Positions 36,201 through 44,151 of a DNA stretch of 64,000 nt are shown here, one piece after another (the first letter of the stretch is position 1; each line of letters begins with the position of its first letter). Under the pieces are notes generated by a model. That model had not been told where the DNA came from. It saw only the letters and a program-made list of their open reading frames with translations, and searched no databases. Made by a program: the position numbers and the translations under genes. Location of the stretch: assembly GCA_029202545.1 (NCBI GenBank), contig CP119311.1:3286001-3350000 (forward strand). Direction: 5' to 3'. Source of the stretch: Candidatus Pseudobacter hemicellulosilyticus. Its GTDB lineage: Bacteria; Bacteroidota; Bacteroidia; Chitinophagales; Chitinophagaceae.

Positions 36201-36358
36201 GGCGCTTCCACCTGTATTTCCACGTAAGGCGGGGCAAACTCGGGGAATACATCATAGGAAGCATCCTGGATAACACGGCTACCTATCACCAGCAGCAGGC
36301 CCATGACAACCACAACTACCAGTCGCAGCTGCAGGGAAAGTGATAATAGTCTTTTCAT
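33254..36358 (-). CDS. CusA/CzcA-like RND efflux pump
   Basis: This 1034-residue RND transporter exports substrate using proton motive force. It has twelve predicted membrane segments and periplasmic loops. TM1 is followed by DVFPEFAPPYVEIQVEAPGL, as in the heavy-metal (HME) group, and WTLRPRLMAVPGVANV is typical. In TM4 the proton-relay stretch reads ALGEVVDDAIIDVENIVRRL. Relative to CzcA (D402, D408, E415) the second D and the E are present but the first D is an alanine. The pump thus resembles the HME group without all its hallmarks; metal is likely but not certain. Its ATG overlaps the previous stop (TAATG). It is the third gene of an OMF-MFP-RND operon. Confidence 0.92.
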   Translation of the reverse strand: MKRLLSLSLQLRLVVVVVMGLLLVIGSRVIQDASYDVFPEFAPPYVEIQVEAPGLSTAETEALIAVPIENALNGIPWSIHLKSKSVLGLASIRIEFENGTDIIKARQLVQERIGRVAAQLPAIARPPVMLQPLSTTSRVLKIGVSSDKLSQMDMTTQVRWTLRPRLMAVPGVANVAIWGQRDRQLQVQVIPEKLFAHNLTLNQVITAVTDAVRQFGGGFVDMPNQRMAISNLPHIYSAEDLARISLPSKNGTPIPLGEVAEVLEGFPAPIGDAVINDKEGLLLIVEKQPQANTLDVTHHVEKVLTEMKPGFADMQFDSTIFRPATFIEMSLHNLNKALLIGCVLVIIVLFFFLNDWRTALISVLAIPLSLLIAMMVLHYQGGTINTMVLAGLVIALGEVVDDAIIDVENIVRRLRLNSLLPQPLPAYQVVLHASLEVRSAVVYGSIIVALVLMPVFFLPGISGAFFQPLALSYILAILASLFVALTLTPALSLLLLPKKYASRTGKRVKEPALVLWLKPRYERILQGLLARPRRVFAATGLLLVLGIASLPFLGEEFLPHFKEYDFLMHWVEKPGTSLEASKRITVQVSKELRAIPGVRNFGAHIGRAEVADEVVGPNFTENWISISPDVPYDSTIARIQEVVDGYPGLYRDVLTYLRERVKEVLTGTSASIVVRIYGSDLAMLETKAKEVNTALSSVPGIADLKVQPQTLVPQLAVKYNPEKAARFGINATDMRRTINALVNGLKVGEIYEDQKIFDVVVWGTAPQRSDITAIPHLLVDIPTGGRAALKDLADIYVSPTPNEITREAASRRIDVTCNTKGVALGTVAKAIEARLKSISFPPGYHPEILGEYAERQASQRALNMLAIISVLGIFLLLYADFKSYRTATLILLSLPVALLGCILAAWLSGGILSLGSLVGFVTVLGIAARNAIMLISHYRHLQQEENETFSLHLVIKGAMERMSPILMTALAAALALIPIAVTGNQPGQEIEYPMAIIILGGITTSTLLNLFVLPVIFWRFGKAKKEQQQETAGA

Positions 36359-37554
36359 TATTTACCTCCTCCGAATTCGGTTCCAAACAATTCTGCTGTA
36401 CCTGTTATGACAATCTTTTCGCCTCCCTTTAGCCCTCTTTTGATAACTGCCTGCTGATCTTCCACGCGCTCTATCTCCACCCGCTGGCGTTCAAAAGAAA
36501 GGGAATCGGTTTGCCGGTATACCCAGGAATTGCCATTGATATCATAAGCGATGGCGGAAAAGGGAATGACCATACCAGTAGCATTGCCCTTGAAGGGGAT
36601 GTTCACGCTGACCCTTTCCCCCGGGCGGAAACGGCTGTCAGTATTGGGCAGTTCGTAATACTGATCCACGGACGTGTTCAAAGGATCTGCTGTCTGGGGT
36701 CCCTGCACCTGCCGTGCCAGGAATGTTTCCCTGGCGCCGCCAAAATCACTGACCAGTTGCACGGTTGCGGGCTTGCCCTTCTCTACCCGGTCAATATCGC
36801 CGGCATAGACCGGGACCCGGACCCAGAGGGCGTTGGTGGCCGCTATCTCTGCTATTGGCGCCGCGGCAGCTATTACCTGGGAGGGCGTGCTGAACACGCG
36901 CTGTACCCGGCCGGTCACCGGTGCATCAATAGAAAGGGTAGACAGGCTGTTGGCCAGTTGGGCAGCTCCATTTCCTTTCAGCAATTCCAGCCTTGCTCTG
37001 GCTACATTCAGGGTAGCCTGTATGCCTGCCAGTTCTGCCTCCGCTTCCTGTACAGCCCGTAAGCTGCCGGCTTTTTCTTCCAGCAGCTTTTTAGCCCGGT
37101 CCACCTTTTGGACCACTACTGTATACTGAACCTCTTTTTGCGCTATGTCTTCCCGGGCGCTCAGCAGGTCTTTTTCAGACGGCAGGATCAGCAACCGGTA
37201 GATCTGTTTCCCTTTTGTAACCAGCTGCCCGGCCTGCAAGCCGGTGCTGCCGGAAGCCCCGAGCAGGGTGCCTGCTACCGGCGCTGTAATGGTAACCGTT
37301 CCGCCAGGTACGGTCATCAGTTCGCCACTGTATACACGCCCGGAGGACGTATTGCCGGCTGTTACATCCACTACCTGTATCCCCAGTCGCCGGTAAGCAT
37401 CCGCTGTCAGCGTAAGGGTGTTAAGGGATGTTTCTTTGGTTGGTTTTGATTGTGCAACCGGTGCAACAGGTTTTGATGGCGCAGGCGCTGAGCTGCATCC
37501 TGCAAGGAATACCATTGCAAAACCCGCTGTCAGAAAATGAATATGACTCCGCAT
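36358..37554 (-). CDS. CusB/HlyD-type periplasmic adaptor lipoprotein
   Basis: This 398-residue membrane fusion protein links the pump to the outer-membrane channel. It has a lipobox at LAGCSSAP. The barrel-sandwich and coiled-coil hairpin are seen in VTITAPVAGTLLGAS and in the long helical stretch EKDLLSAREDIAQKEVQYTV, ending at SIDAPVTGRVQRVFS. The C-terminal beta domains follow (GERVSVNIPFKGNATGMVIP). No metal-binding methionine or histidine cluster is apparent at the N-terminus. It is one base from the pump gene. Confidence 0.93.
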   Translation of the reverse strand: MRSHIHFLTAGFAMVFLAGCSSAPAPSKPVAPVAQSKPTKETSLNTLTLTADAYRRLGIQVVDVTAGNTSSGRVYSGELMTVPGGTVTITAPVAGTLLGASGSTGLQAGQLVTKGKQIYRLLILPSEKDLLSAREDIAQKEVQYTVVVQKVDRAKKLLEEKAGSLRAVQEAEAELAGIQATLNVARARLELLKGNGAAQLANSLSTLSIDAPVTGRVQRVFSTPSQVIAAAAPIAEIAATNALWVRVPVYAGDIDRVEKGKPATVQLVSDFGGARETFLARQVQGPQTADPLNTSVDQYYELPNTDSRFRPGERVSVNIPFKGNATGMVIPFSAIAYDINGNSWVYRQTDSLSFERQRVEIERVEDQQAVIKRGLKGGEKIVITGTAELFGTEFGGGK

Positions 37555-37556
37555 AA

Positions 37557-38921
37557 TTAGTTACTTTGTTTTTGACCGATGGAATAGTTTAACTGGCTAA
37601 CGGACCTGCGTACCTGTGCAGTGATCTCCGCTTTGCGCAGCTGGCCGTTCTGCAGCTGGCGCATGGCTTCCAGTACTGGTAAATAGGAGATGTCGCCCCG
37701 TTCATAGGTGTGCCTGGCCAGTTCAACGGCTGTCGCCAGCGGCGGCAGGACATTGTCATTCCACAACAGGTAGCTCTGGTAAGATTGCTCGTATTGATTG
37801 TAGGCCTGCATGACTTCCGACATCGCTTTTTGTAGTACTGCGTAGTACTGAAAGCTTGCTTTCTCCAGCGTGGCTGCCGCCTTTTGAATATTGCCCTGGT
37901 TGCGGTTGAAGATGGGCAGTTCTGCCTGAAACCCGGGATTGCTGGTATTGGGCAGCCAGTTCTTTCCGCTTTCGCCGCCATTGGACAGGTATTGAAAGTT
38001 CAGCGTGGCGGTGAATGAAATGATCTTTGATCTTTCCCAGCCCAGGCTTTTACCGGCAGCTGCAATGCCTGTTTTGGCAGCCTGGATATCCGGCCGGTAG
38101 GCTAAGGCCAGTTCTATATAAGCTGCTTTTTCCAGCTTAGCCCCAAGCGTATCAGCCGTTATTGGCGTCAGCCTGATGAGCGTATCGGCCGGCATAATGC
38201 CCAGCAGATAATTGAGCTGTATCTGCGCTGCTGTAACAGCCTGCCCGGCCCGGATAAGATCATCTGCTGCACTGGCGGAATCTGCCTTTGTGGTGGCGGC
38301 CTCCAGCTCACTGATATCGCCGTTGCGCAGGCGGGCGCCCGCCAACCGGTTTACTTCGGCCCGGGTAACGGCATTCTCATGGGTGACAGACCATCGTTGC
38401 TGTGCCAGCAGCAGATCCGTGTAGGCCAGCTGGGCATCGCGGATCAGGGTAAAGCCTTTTTGGACCATGCTGTCGCGGACCCGCTCTGCATTTAGTTTTG
38501 CGGCTGCTATACGCGCCGGGCGCTGCCAGATAAAGTCAATGGCGAAATTGATATAACCTGAAGGTTGAACAGTGCCATTGGGCGCCAGGTACCTGAGCAG
38601 CGGATTCTGGATGATCCTGGCCGTGGTAACATCGGCACTGGCCAGCTGAAGGTCGGCCAGATCAGTCTGGAACTGGGCGTTGTTCCACAGGGCCAGGCTC
38701 ACTGCTTCCGCTTCTCCCAATCCATCGGACAGGTCCACATCGGGCGGCAGGTCAAACCTGCCGGCAGTCTTCTGTTGGGTGAGCGTATGCCCGGTATTGG
38801 CTGCCACCCGGTCTGATACCCCTTTCCTGTCCACGTACCGGGCGCCGGAGCAGGCCGTCAGCAGGCATCCTGCAAGGCATGCCATCGCTATATGCCATTG
38901 TTTGGGAAACATTCCTTTCAT
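37557..38921 (-). CDS. CusC/TolC-like outer-membrane efflux lipoprotein
   Basis: This 454-residue outer-membrane factor has a lipobox at LLTACSG. Two repeated TolC-type helical halves are visible (LADLQLASADVTTARIIQNP; AKTGIAAAGKSLGWERSKII). The start at 38921 (MKGMFPKQWH) is preferred over the frame's first start at 38969, which adds a charged stretch in front of the signal. First gene of the efflux operon and two bases from the adaptor. Confidence 0.9.
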   Translation of the reverse strand: MKGMFPKQWHIAMACLAGCLLTACSGARYVDRKGVSDRVAANTGHTLTQQKTAGRFDLPPDVDLSDGLGEAEAVSLALWNNAQFQTDLADLQLASADVTTARIIQNPLLRYLAPNGTVQPSGYINFAIDFIWQRPARIAAAKLNAERVRDSMVQKGFTLIRDAQLAYTDLLLAQQRWSVTHENAVTRAEVNRLAGARLRNGDISELEAATTKADSASAADDLIRAGQAVTAAQIQLNYLLGIMPADTLIRLTPITADTLGAKLEKAAYIELALAYRPDIQAAKTGIAAAGKSLGWERSKIISFTATLNFQYLSNGGESGKNWLPNTSNPGFQAELPIFNRNQGNIQKAAATLEKASFQYYAVLQKAMSEVMQAYNQYEQSYQSYLLWNDNVLPPLATAVELARHTYERGDISYLPVLEAMRQLQNGQLRKAEITAQVRRSVSQLNYSIGQKQSN

Positions 38922-38972
38922 GGGGCCAAGATCAGACCTGATTCTGTTTTCTTTCTGAAGCTCCTGCACTTA

Positions 38973-39569
38973 TCAGCTATGGCTGGAAATCTTATGCTGC
39001 AGCCATTCAATATTATCCTGTTTTCCCCGGCTGAGCAGGTCCCTGCAGTAAGAAGTGTGAAAGCTATGCGCCTGCAGAAAGAGGAGTGATTTCCTGTCTT
39101 TGTCGGGAAAGGTTTTGCCCGTCCTTACTTCAAGTTCCTGCCATACCAATGGGTCGGTTTGCCGGAACTCCGGCGTTCCCAGGTGATAGGTATCGGCGTC
39201 ACATAGTATCTTTTCAGTCAGTGTGACGGGGCTGGCCGTCAGGCGGGTAGCCATGATACAGCCTGCTATTGCTTTGAGTAAATGATCCGCTATTTCTTTT
39301 TCCAGGAAAGAGTACATGATGCGTGTGCTTGTTTCCTCATGCTGTTCCATACTGCCCTGCAAATGACCGGTATCATGGTACCAGGCTGCGGCCAGCAGGA
39401 TAAAAAGGTTGGAAGCATCCAGCTTATAGGCGCCAGCAATCTCCGCTGCGCGTTTGACCACCTCCCGGGTGTGCCGGAGATCATGGTAAAGAAGGTTTGT
39501 TGTATTGCCCTTGTTGAATAGCTCTTCCACCAGCTGTTGTATCCTTAATAGGAGGGGCCTGTTTTCCAT
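38973..39569 (-). CDS. HD-domain phosphohydrolase
   Basis: This 198-residue protein has the metal-binding H...HD...D set: H in YHDLRHTREVV, HD in AAWYHDTGHLQGS, and D in KILCDADTYHLG. Predicted HD hydrolases of this size act on nucleotides or related phosphoesters; the substrate is unknown. It lies 51 bp upstream of the outer-membrane factor and 12 bp downstream of the LTA-synthase-like gene on the same strand, so it may be co-transcribed with either. Confidence 0.85.
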   Translation of the reverse strand: MENRPLLLRIQQLVEELFNKGNTTNLLYHDLRHTREVVKRAAEIAGAYKLDASNLFILLAAAWYHDTGHLQGSMEQHEETSTRIMYSFLEKEIADHLLKAIAGCIMATRLTASPVTLTEKILCDADTYHLGTPEFRQTDPLVWQELEVRTGKTFPDKDRKSLLFLQAHSFHTSYCRDLLSRGKQDNIEWLQHKISSHS

Positions 39570-39581
39570 TTCAGGAGCTGT

Positions 39582-41666
39582 TTATTCTGATTGCTTTTTG
39601 CGTTTTAATAACCAGCTGGTCGACTGGTACCATGCTATGGCCTCGGTGACCAGGCTATCGGCTGTTTTGATAGGGATGGATCTTCCGCTGCTGAGATCTG
39701 TAATATAAGAGTGTACATTTCTGACCGGGGACTGGATGACCAGCCGGTCATTGCGTAAATAGCCCAATCCCTGGTAAGTGCTGATAAAAGCCCTTGATTT
39801 ATCGGGGCCAGCGTTCAATACATCCTGGCCGAAGAATTTTGACCGGTAATTAAATTGAAGTAGTCCCAGCAGCGTAGGGGCCACGTCTATCTGCGCCATC
39901 AGGCTGTTTACCTGCCCGGGAACAACAAGCTTCGGCGCATAGATAAGCAGGGGGATATGATAGCCGTTTACCGGCAGCTCCACGCTGCCTGCACTGCCGG
40001 CGCAATGATCTGCTACAATCACAAAAACGGTACTGTCAAACCATTTTCTGGTGCTTGCTTCCCGGAGGAATTTATTAATAGCAAAGTCTGTGTATTTCAC
40101 AGCTCCCTGCCTTACCTGCCGTGAAGGAGGAATATCGATCCGTCCGTCCGGGTAAGTATAGGGGCGGTGATTGCTGACAGTCATTATGTGTGAGAAGAAA
40201 GGCTTACCGCTGCTGTGATTGGAATCCAGTATGTTCAGGGCCAGGGTAAATAGGTCTTCATCAGCTACTCCCCAGATATTCTGGTAATGTACACGCTCCG
40301 GTGGTATGGCGGACCGGTCAATGACCTGGTAGCCATTGCTGCCAAAGAATGTTTTCATGTTATCAAAATAGCTATAGCCTCCATACAGGTATTGGGTGAT
40401 GTACCCTTTGGAACGAAAAACACTTCCTAATGAGAACAGGTGGCCGTTGTCCGGGCGTTTTACAATGCTCTGTCCCGGAGTGGGCGGAATAGACAGGGAT
40501 AAGGCCTCCAATCCTCTCACTGTCCTGGTGCCCGATGCATACAGTTTGGTAAAGAACAGGCTATGGGATGCCAGTGAGTCAAGGTAGGGCGTAATATGCT
40601 CTTTGTTGCCAAATGCCTCCATGAAATCGGCGCTAAGGCTTTCTACGCTGATCAGGACCACATTCCATTTCCGGTCCGGACCATCGTAGCTGATCTGTCT
40701 TTCTATGCTGTAGGGATCCTGTCCAATAAAATGCGTATGGGGTCCCTGCAGCTGCTGTCTTACAATGCTGAAGCTGGCAGCGTCGTCTATTGTCCGGTAA
40801 AACCTGAAATAATCCAGCTCATTCTGGCCGAAGGCTACCGTAAACTCATAGAGGCCGTTGCCTGCCAATGAATTGGCATACTCATTACGGCTGAAGTGAT
40901 GCCATCGCTCATTAACCCCGTACCAGGCCATTACCGGCAGCAACAGCAGCCCGATGGCTACCAGGGTCCTTTTCAGAAAAGGCATTGGCGTATTGACTGT
41001 GGCGTAAACAGCCTTCCTGCCTGACCAGGCTACGGTCAGTGTTGTAATGACCACTGCGCTGATAATTGTGGTCATGGGATAGGACTCTGATATATTGCCC
41101 AGCACTTCAGTGGTATATACCAGGTAATCTACCGCAATGAAGTTGTACCGCGTGGAAAATTCCTGCCAGAAGAACCATTCGCTGACAGCGTTGAACAGCA
41201 GCAGGAATGCCACAAGGAAAAAACTGAACTTCAGTACGCCCTGGCGCCATTTTAGGCGAAAGGAATAGGGCAGGTAACAAAGGGAAAGATAAATGGCAAA
41301 CCGGATGATGATATAGCTGACTAGTGCGGTATGCAGTTCCGGGCTGAAGTCCCTGGGGACTATATTGGTTAAAAGCAGGAGCAATACAGCCGCCGTAAAC
41401 AATACGCAAACAACCGGGATGATCTTTTTATTGTATATATGGTCATTCTGCCACCAGATATGTAATACAAAAGGCACAATGATGAAAGTGGCTACAATGA
41501 GGTCATAGAGTATTCCGATCAAAAAAGCCCCGGCTCCCTGCCATACGCCTATTCCGTTATCATGGGTAGAAAGTAATAAGACAACACGGGTAATGAATGA
41601 AATGGCGAGGAAAAAGATTGCCAGTACCCATACCAGGGAATACCTGTTGCGAAAGAGATCCTTCAT
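39582..41666 (-). CDS. LTA-synthase-like membrane phosphotransferase/sulfatase-fold enzyme
   Basis: This 694-residue protein has five predicted N-terminal membrane segments (residues about 10-260). An extracytoplasmic alkaline-phosphatase-superfamily domain follows. NVVLISVESLSADF carries the metal-binding glutamate; ASGTRTVRGLEALSLSIPP holds the threonine nucleophile; VFVIVADHCAGSAG gives the D-H metal pair. The start at 41666 (MKDLFRNRYS) is chosen over a TTG nine codons upstream. Relatives transfer glycerophosphate or phosphoethanolamine onto cell-surface glycans; in Gram-negative bacteria the product is usually unknown. Confidence 0.9.
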   Translation of the reverse strand: MKDLFRNRYSLVWVLAIFFLAISFITRVVLLLSTHDNGIGVWQGAGAFLIGILYDLIVATFIIVPFVLHIWWQNDHIYNKKIIPVVCVLFTAAVLLLLLTNIVPRDFSPELHTALVSYIIIRFAIYLSLCYLPYSFRLKWRQGVLKFSFFLVAFLLLFNAVSEWFFWQEFSTRYNFIAVDYLVYTTEVLGNISESYPMTTIISAVVITTLTVAWSGRKAVYATVNTPMPFLKRTLVAIGLLLLPVMAWYGVNERWHHFSRNEYANSLAGNGLYEFTVAFGQNELDYFRFYRTIDDAASFSIVRQQLQGPHTHFIGQDPYSIERQISYDGPDRKWNVVLISVESLSADFMEAFGNKEHITPYLDSLASHSLFFTKLYASGTRTVRGLEALSLSIPPTPGQSIVKRPDNGHLFSLGSVFRSKGYITQYLYGGYSYFDNMKTFFGSNGYQVIDRSAIPPERVHYQNIWGVADEDLFTLALNILDSNHSSGKPFFSHIMTVSNHRPYTYPDGRIDIPPSRQVRQGAVKYTDFAINKFLREASTRKWFDSTVFVIVADHCAGSAGSVELPVNGYHIPLLIYAPKLVVPGQVNSLMAQIDVAPTLLGLLQFNYRSKFFGQDVLNAGPDKSRAFISTYQGLGYLRNDRLVIQSPVRNVHSYITDLSSGRSIPIKTADSLVTEAIAWYQSTSWLLKRKKQSE

Positions 41667-41821
41667 TAGTGGCCGTGTTTGATCAAGGGGCAAATGTGTT
41701 GACCAATTCTGTAGGAATTTTGAAGGTCCGTGCCATGGACTGCTGACCTTCTGCCGGCGTCAGGAACATTGGAGTATACGTAGGTGATCTGGCTGAGTGG
41801 AAAAAAAACAATATGGCAGAA

Positions 41822-41841
41822 AATGACGGAATTCTGTCATT
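41822..41841. promoter_or_regulatory. Palindromic operator upstream of GAPDH
   Basis: Arms AATGAC/GTCATT around GGAATTCT give a near-perfect 20-bp dyad with one mismatched pair. It overlaps where a -33 element would lie for the -7 box at 41863, so it is placed to repress. It is not the CIRCE element. The regulator is unknown. Confidence 0.5.
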
Positions 41842-41862
41842 CCGGACAAGGTCATAACGGAG

Positions 41863-41870
41863 TAATTTTG
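41863..41870 (+). promoter_or_regulatory. -7 element of the GAPDH promoter
   Basis: TAATTTTG fits TAnnTTTG exactly, 18 bp upstream of the ATG. No good TTG was found at the -33 distance. Confidence 0.5.
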
Positions 41871-41888
41871 AGTATTAAATTAAAGGTT

Positions 41889-42887
41889 ATGATCAAAGTT
41901 GCTATCAATGGATTTGGCCGGATCGGACGTCTGGCCTTCCGCGAGATCACAGAAAATAAAGAACTGGAAATTGTTGCTATCAATGACCTGAGTGCGCCTT
42001 CCATGCTGGCCTATCTCTTGAAATACGATTCCGTACAGGGCCGGTTTACAAAGAATGTCAGTCATACTGATCAATCACTCATTGTTGACGGAAAAGAAAT
42101 TACCGTACTGGCCGAAAGGGATCCCCGCAAACTGCCCTGGGCAAAACTGCAGGTGGATCTTGTCCTGGAATGTACCGGTATTTTTGAGTCCCGGGAAAAG
42201 GCTTCGGCCCACCTGGAAGCAGGAGCCAGAAAGGTGATCATATCTGCCCCTTCGGATAAGGAGGTGAAGACTATTGTGTACAATGTCAACCACCAGGTGC
42301 TGGATAGTGCTGACACCCTGATCAGCTGTGCTTCCTGTACCACCAACTGCCTGGCGCCGATGGCTAAAGTGTTGAATGATACGTTTGGTATTGTGGGCGG
42401 TCAGATGACCACCATCCATGCCTATACCAACTCGCAGCCTTTAATGGATACGCCTGATCCCAAGCTGGGCTATCGCAAGTCGAGGGCTGCGGCCGACAGC
42501 ATTGTGCCCTATACCACCGGCGCCGCCAAAGCCATTGGCCTGGTAGTGCCCGAGCTGAACGGCAAGCTGGATGGCTCTTCCCAGCGGGTGCCCACGCATT
42601 CCGGCTCTGTGGTGGAACTGTTCACCATGCTGGAGAAAAAAGTAACAGTAGAGGAGGTCAACGCCACTATGCAGGCGGCAGCCAATGAATCTTTTGGGTA
42701 TACCGAGGATCCGATTGTATCTGCAGATGTCATTGGCATGCATTATGGCTCCCTGTTTGATGGCACCCAGACAAAAATTGTAACTGTGGGAGACAGGCAG
42801 CTGGTGAAAACTGTTTCCTGGTACGATAACGAGATGTCCTTTGTATCGCAGATGGTAAGGACTGCGGCCTATTTTGGTAGTTTATAA
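41889..42887 (+). CDS. gap: Glyceraldehyde-3-phosphate dehydrogenase, type I
   Basis: This 332-residue glycolytic enzyme oxidises glyceraldehyde 3-phosphate with NAD. The Rossmann motif is AINGFGRIGRLAFR. The catalytic cysteine is C150 in SCASCTTNCLAP. The histidine is in MTTIHAYTNSQ, and the anion-binding stretch is SRAAADSIVPYTTGAAK. The start at 41889 gives the standard N-terminus; the frame extends 35 codons upstream without support. It stands alone with a dyad operator in front, and only 5 bp separate its stop from that of the convergent glxA-like gene. Confidence 0.96.
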   Translation: MIKVAINGFGRIGRLAFREITENKELEIVAINDLSAPSMLAYLLKYDSVQGRFTKNVSHTDQSLIVDGKEITVLAERDPRKLPWAKLQVDLVLECTGIFESREKASAHLEAGARKVIISAPSDKEVKTIVYNVNHQVLDSADTLISCASCTTNCLAPMAKVLNDTFGIVGGQMTTIHAYTNSQPLMDTPDPKLGYRKSRAAADSIVPYTTGAAKAIGLVVPELNGKLDGSSQRVPTHSGSVVELFTMLEKKVTVEEVNATMQAAANESFGYTEDPIVSADVIGMHYGSLFDGTQTKIVTVGDRQLVKTVSWYDNEMSFVSQMVRTAAYFGSL

Positions 42888-42892
42888 AAAAA

Positions 42893-43873
42893 CTACGCCA
42901 CTGCCGTAGCAAAACTCCTCCGGTAATCAGTTGGCGTGGTCTTCAGGTGACGAAGGAAAAGCCGGCGGAGACTGTCCGCACTCCCGACACCTATTTCATC
43001 TGAGATATCTTCAATGCTGAGATGGGTTTCTTCCAGGCGGCGGCGGGCTGTTTCCAGCCGGACCTGCTCCACATATTTGGCCGGCGTCACGCCGGTCTTT
43101 TTTGTAAAGACCCGGGCAAAGTTGCGGGGACTCATAGCCGCCTTTTCCGCCAGCAGTTCCACACTGAGGTCTTGGTCGAGGTTCTGCATGATCCATGCCT
43201 GCACAGACTGGACAGGCTGGTGGTCCGCCAGCTGGTGCTGGAGGATATTGCTGAACTGCGACTGATTCCCCGGTCGCTTCAGGTACAGGACCAGCAGCCG
43301 GGCAATCATTACGGCTACATCCCTGCCATGATCTTCTTCCACCAGGGCCAGCGCCAGGTCTATCCCCGTAGAAATGCCCGCAGAGGTATAGATATTACCA
43401 TCCTTTACATAAATAGGATCTTTCTCCACTTTAATGGCCGGGTAGGCCTTTGCCAGCTGGTCGCATACCTGCCAGTGCGTAGTGGCCCTGCGGCCATTGA
43501 GCAGGCCCGCTTCCGCCAGGATAAAAGCCCCCGCACAGATGGAGCCGATGCGGCGGATCTTCCGGGTATTCTTCTTCAGCCATTGCAATAGCTCAGCAGG
43601 TATATTGTTCCGGTAAGAACCCCGGCCCGCAAACAGGATAGTGTCTATCGGGTAGTTGATGGAAGACAGGCTGCCTTCACAAATGATGGGCAGACCGGAT
43701 GAGGTGGTGACCACCCTTTCCTCGTCAACAGACAATACATGGGTGATATAGGACTGCTTTGGAGCAGCCAGTTGATGGGTCACATATTCGGCCGCCCGGG
43801 TAAATACTTCCAATGGCCCTGCCACGTCCAGAATGGACGTATCTGGTGGAGCAAGGATCACTATATGTTTCAT
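42893..43873 (-). CDS. GlxA-family transcriptional regulator (DJ-1/PfpI plus AraC)
   Basis: This 326-residue protein fuses a class-I-glutamine-amidotransferase-like DJ-1/PfpI sensor (ILDVAGPLEVFTRAAEYV; cysteine in RIGSICAGAFILAEAGLL) to an AraC helix-turn-helix domain (LLAEKAAMSPRNFARVFTKK, SIEDISDEIGVGSADSLRRL). The ATG at 43873 is chosen; the longer frame adds a hydrophobic stretch with no match in the family. It converges with the GAPDH gene and diverges from the two-component operon. Confidence 0.93.
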   Translation of the reverse strand: MKHIVILAPPDTSILDVAGPLEVFTRAAEYVTHQLAAPKQSYITHVLSVDEERVVTTSSGLPIICEGSLSSINYPIDTILFAGRGSYRNNIPAELLQWLKKNTRKIRRIGSICAGAFILAEAGLLNGRRATTHWQVCDQLAKAYPAIKVEKDPIYVKDGNIYTSAGISTGIDLALALVEEDHGRDVAVMIARLLVLYLKRPGNQSQFSNILQHQLADHQPVQSVQAWIMQNLDQDLSVELLAEKAAMSPRNFARVFTKKTGVTPAKYVEQVRLETARRRLEETHLSIEDISDEIGVGSADSLRRLFLRHLKTTPTDYRRSFATAVA

Positions 43874-44005
43874 GGTGTAATAAATTGAACTAAGCAAAAG
43901 TACGATCCATTGGCGGAAAAGAACGGATTCGGATAAAACTGCCATGAGCTTTTAAATACCTGCTTCCGCATATTATTTTTTCTTTACATTCATTCCCGTT
44001 CCAAT

Positions 44006-44057
44006 CGGTTTCAGCATCCCCTATAAACGGTTCAGGGGCGCGTATAACCGTTTAGGG
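44006..44057 (+). promoter_or_regulatory. Three LytTR-type direct repeats upstream of the two-component operon
   Basis: The half-sites are CGGTTTCAG (44006-44014), ACGGTTCAG (44027-44035) and ACCGTTTAG (44047-44055). The first two are 21 bp apart and the third 20 bp further. ACCGTTTAG fits the LytTR recognition pattern (xxxGTTnRK), and the spacing of two helical turns is what such dimers use. A CAACTTTG (near TAnnTTTG) lies at 44091-44098. The likely binder is the LytTR protein encoded just downstream. Confidence 0.55.
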
Positions 44058-44151
44058 AAGAAAAGGCAGGGTGGCAGGCCATCTGCCGGTCAACTTTGCA
44101 ACCAGCAAAAATCAGTAAGCCTATGTTTCAAAAAAGGACTGTCCAAAATTT

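Noticed and set aside
41822..41841. CIRCE/HrcA heat-shock element
   Set aside because: The arms are AATGAC/GTCATT, not TTAGCACTC/GAGTGCTAA, and the gene is GAPDH.
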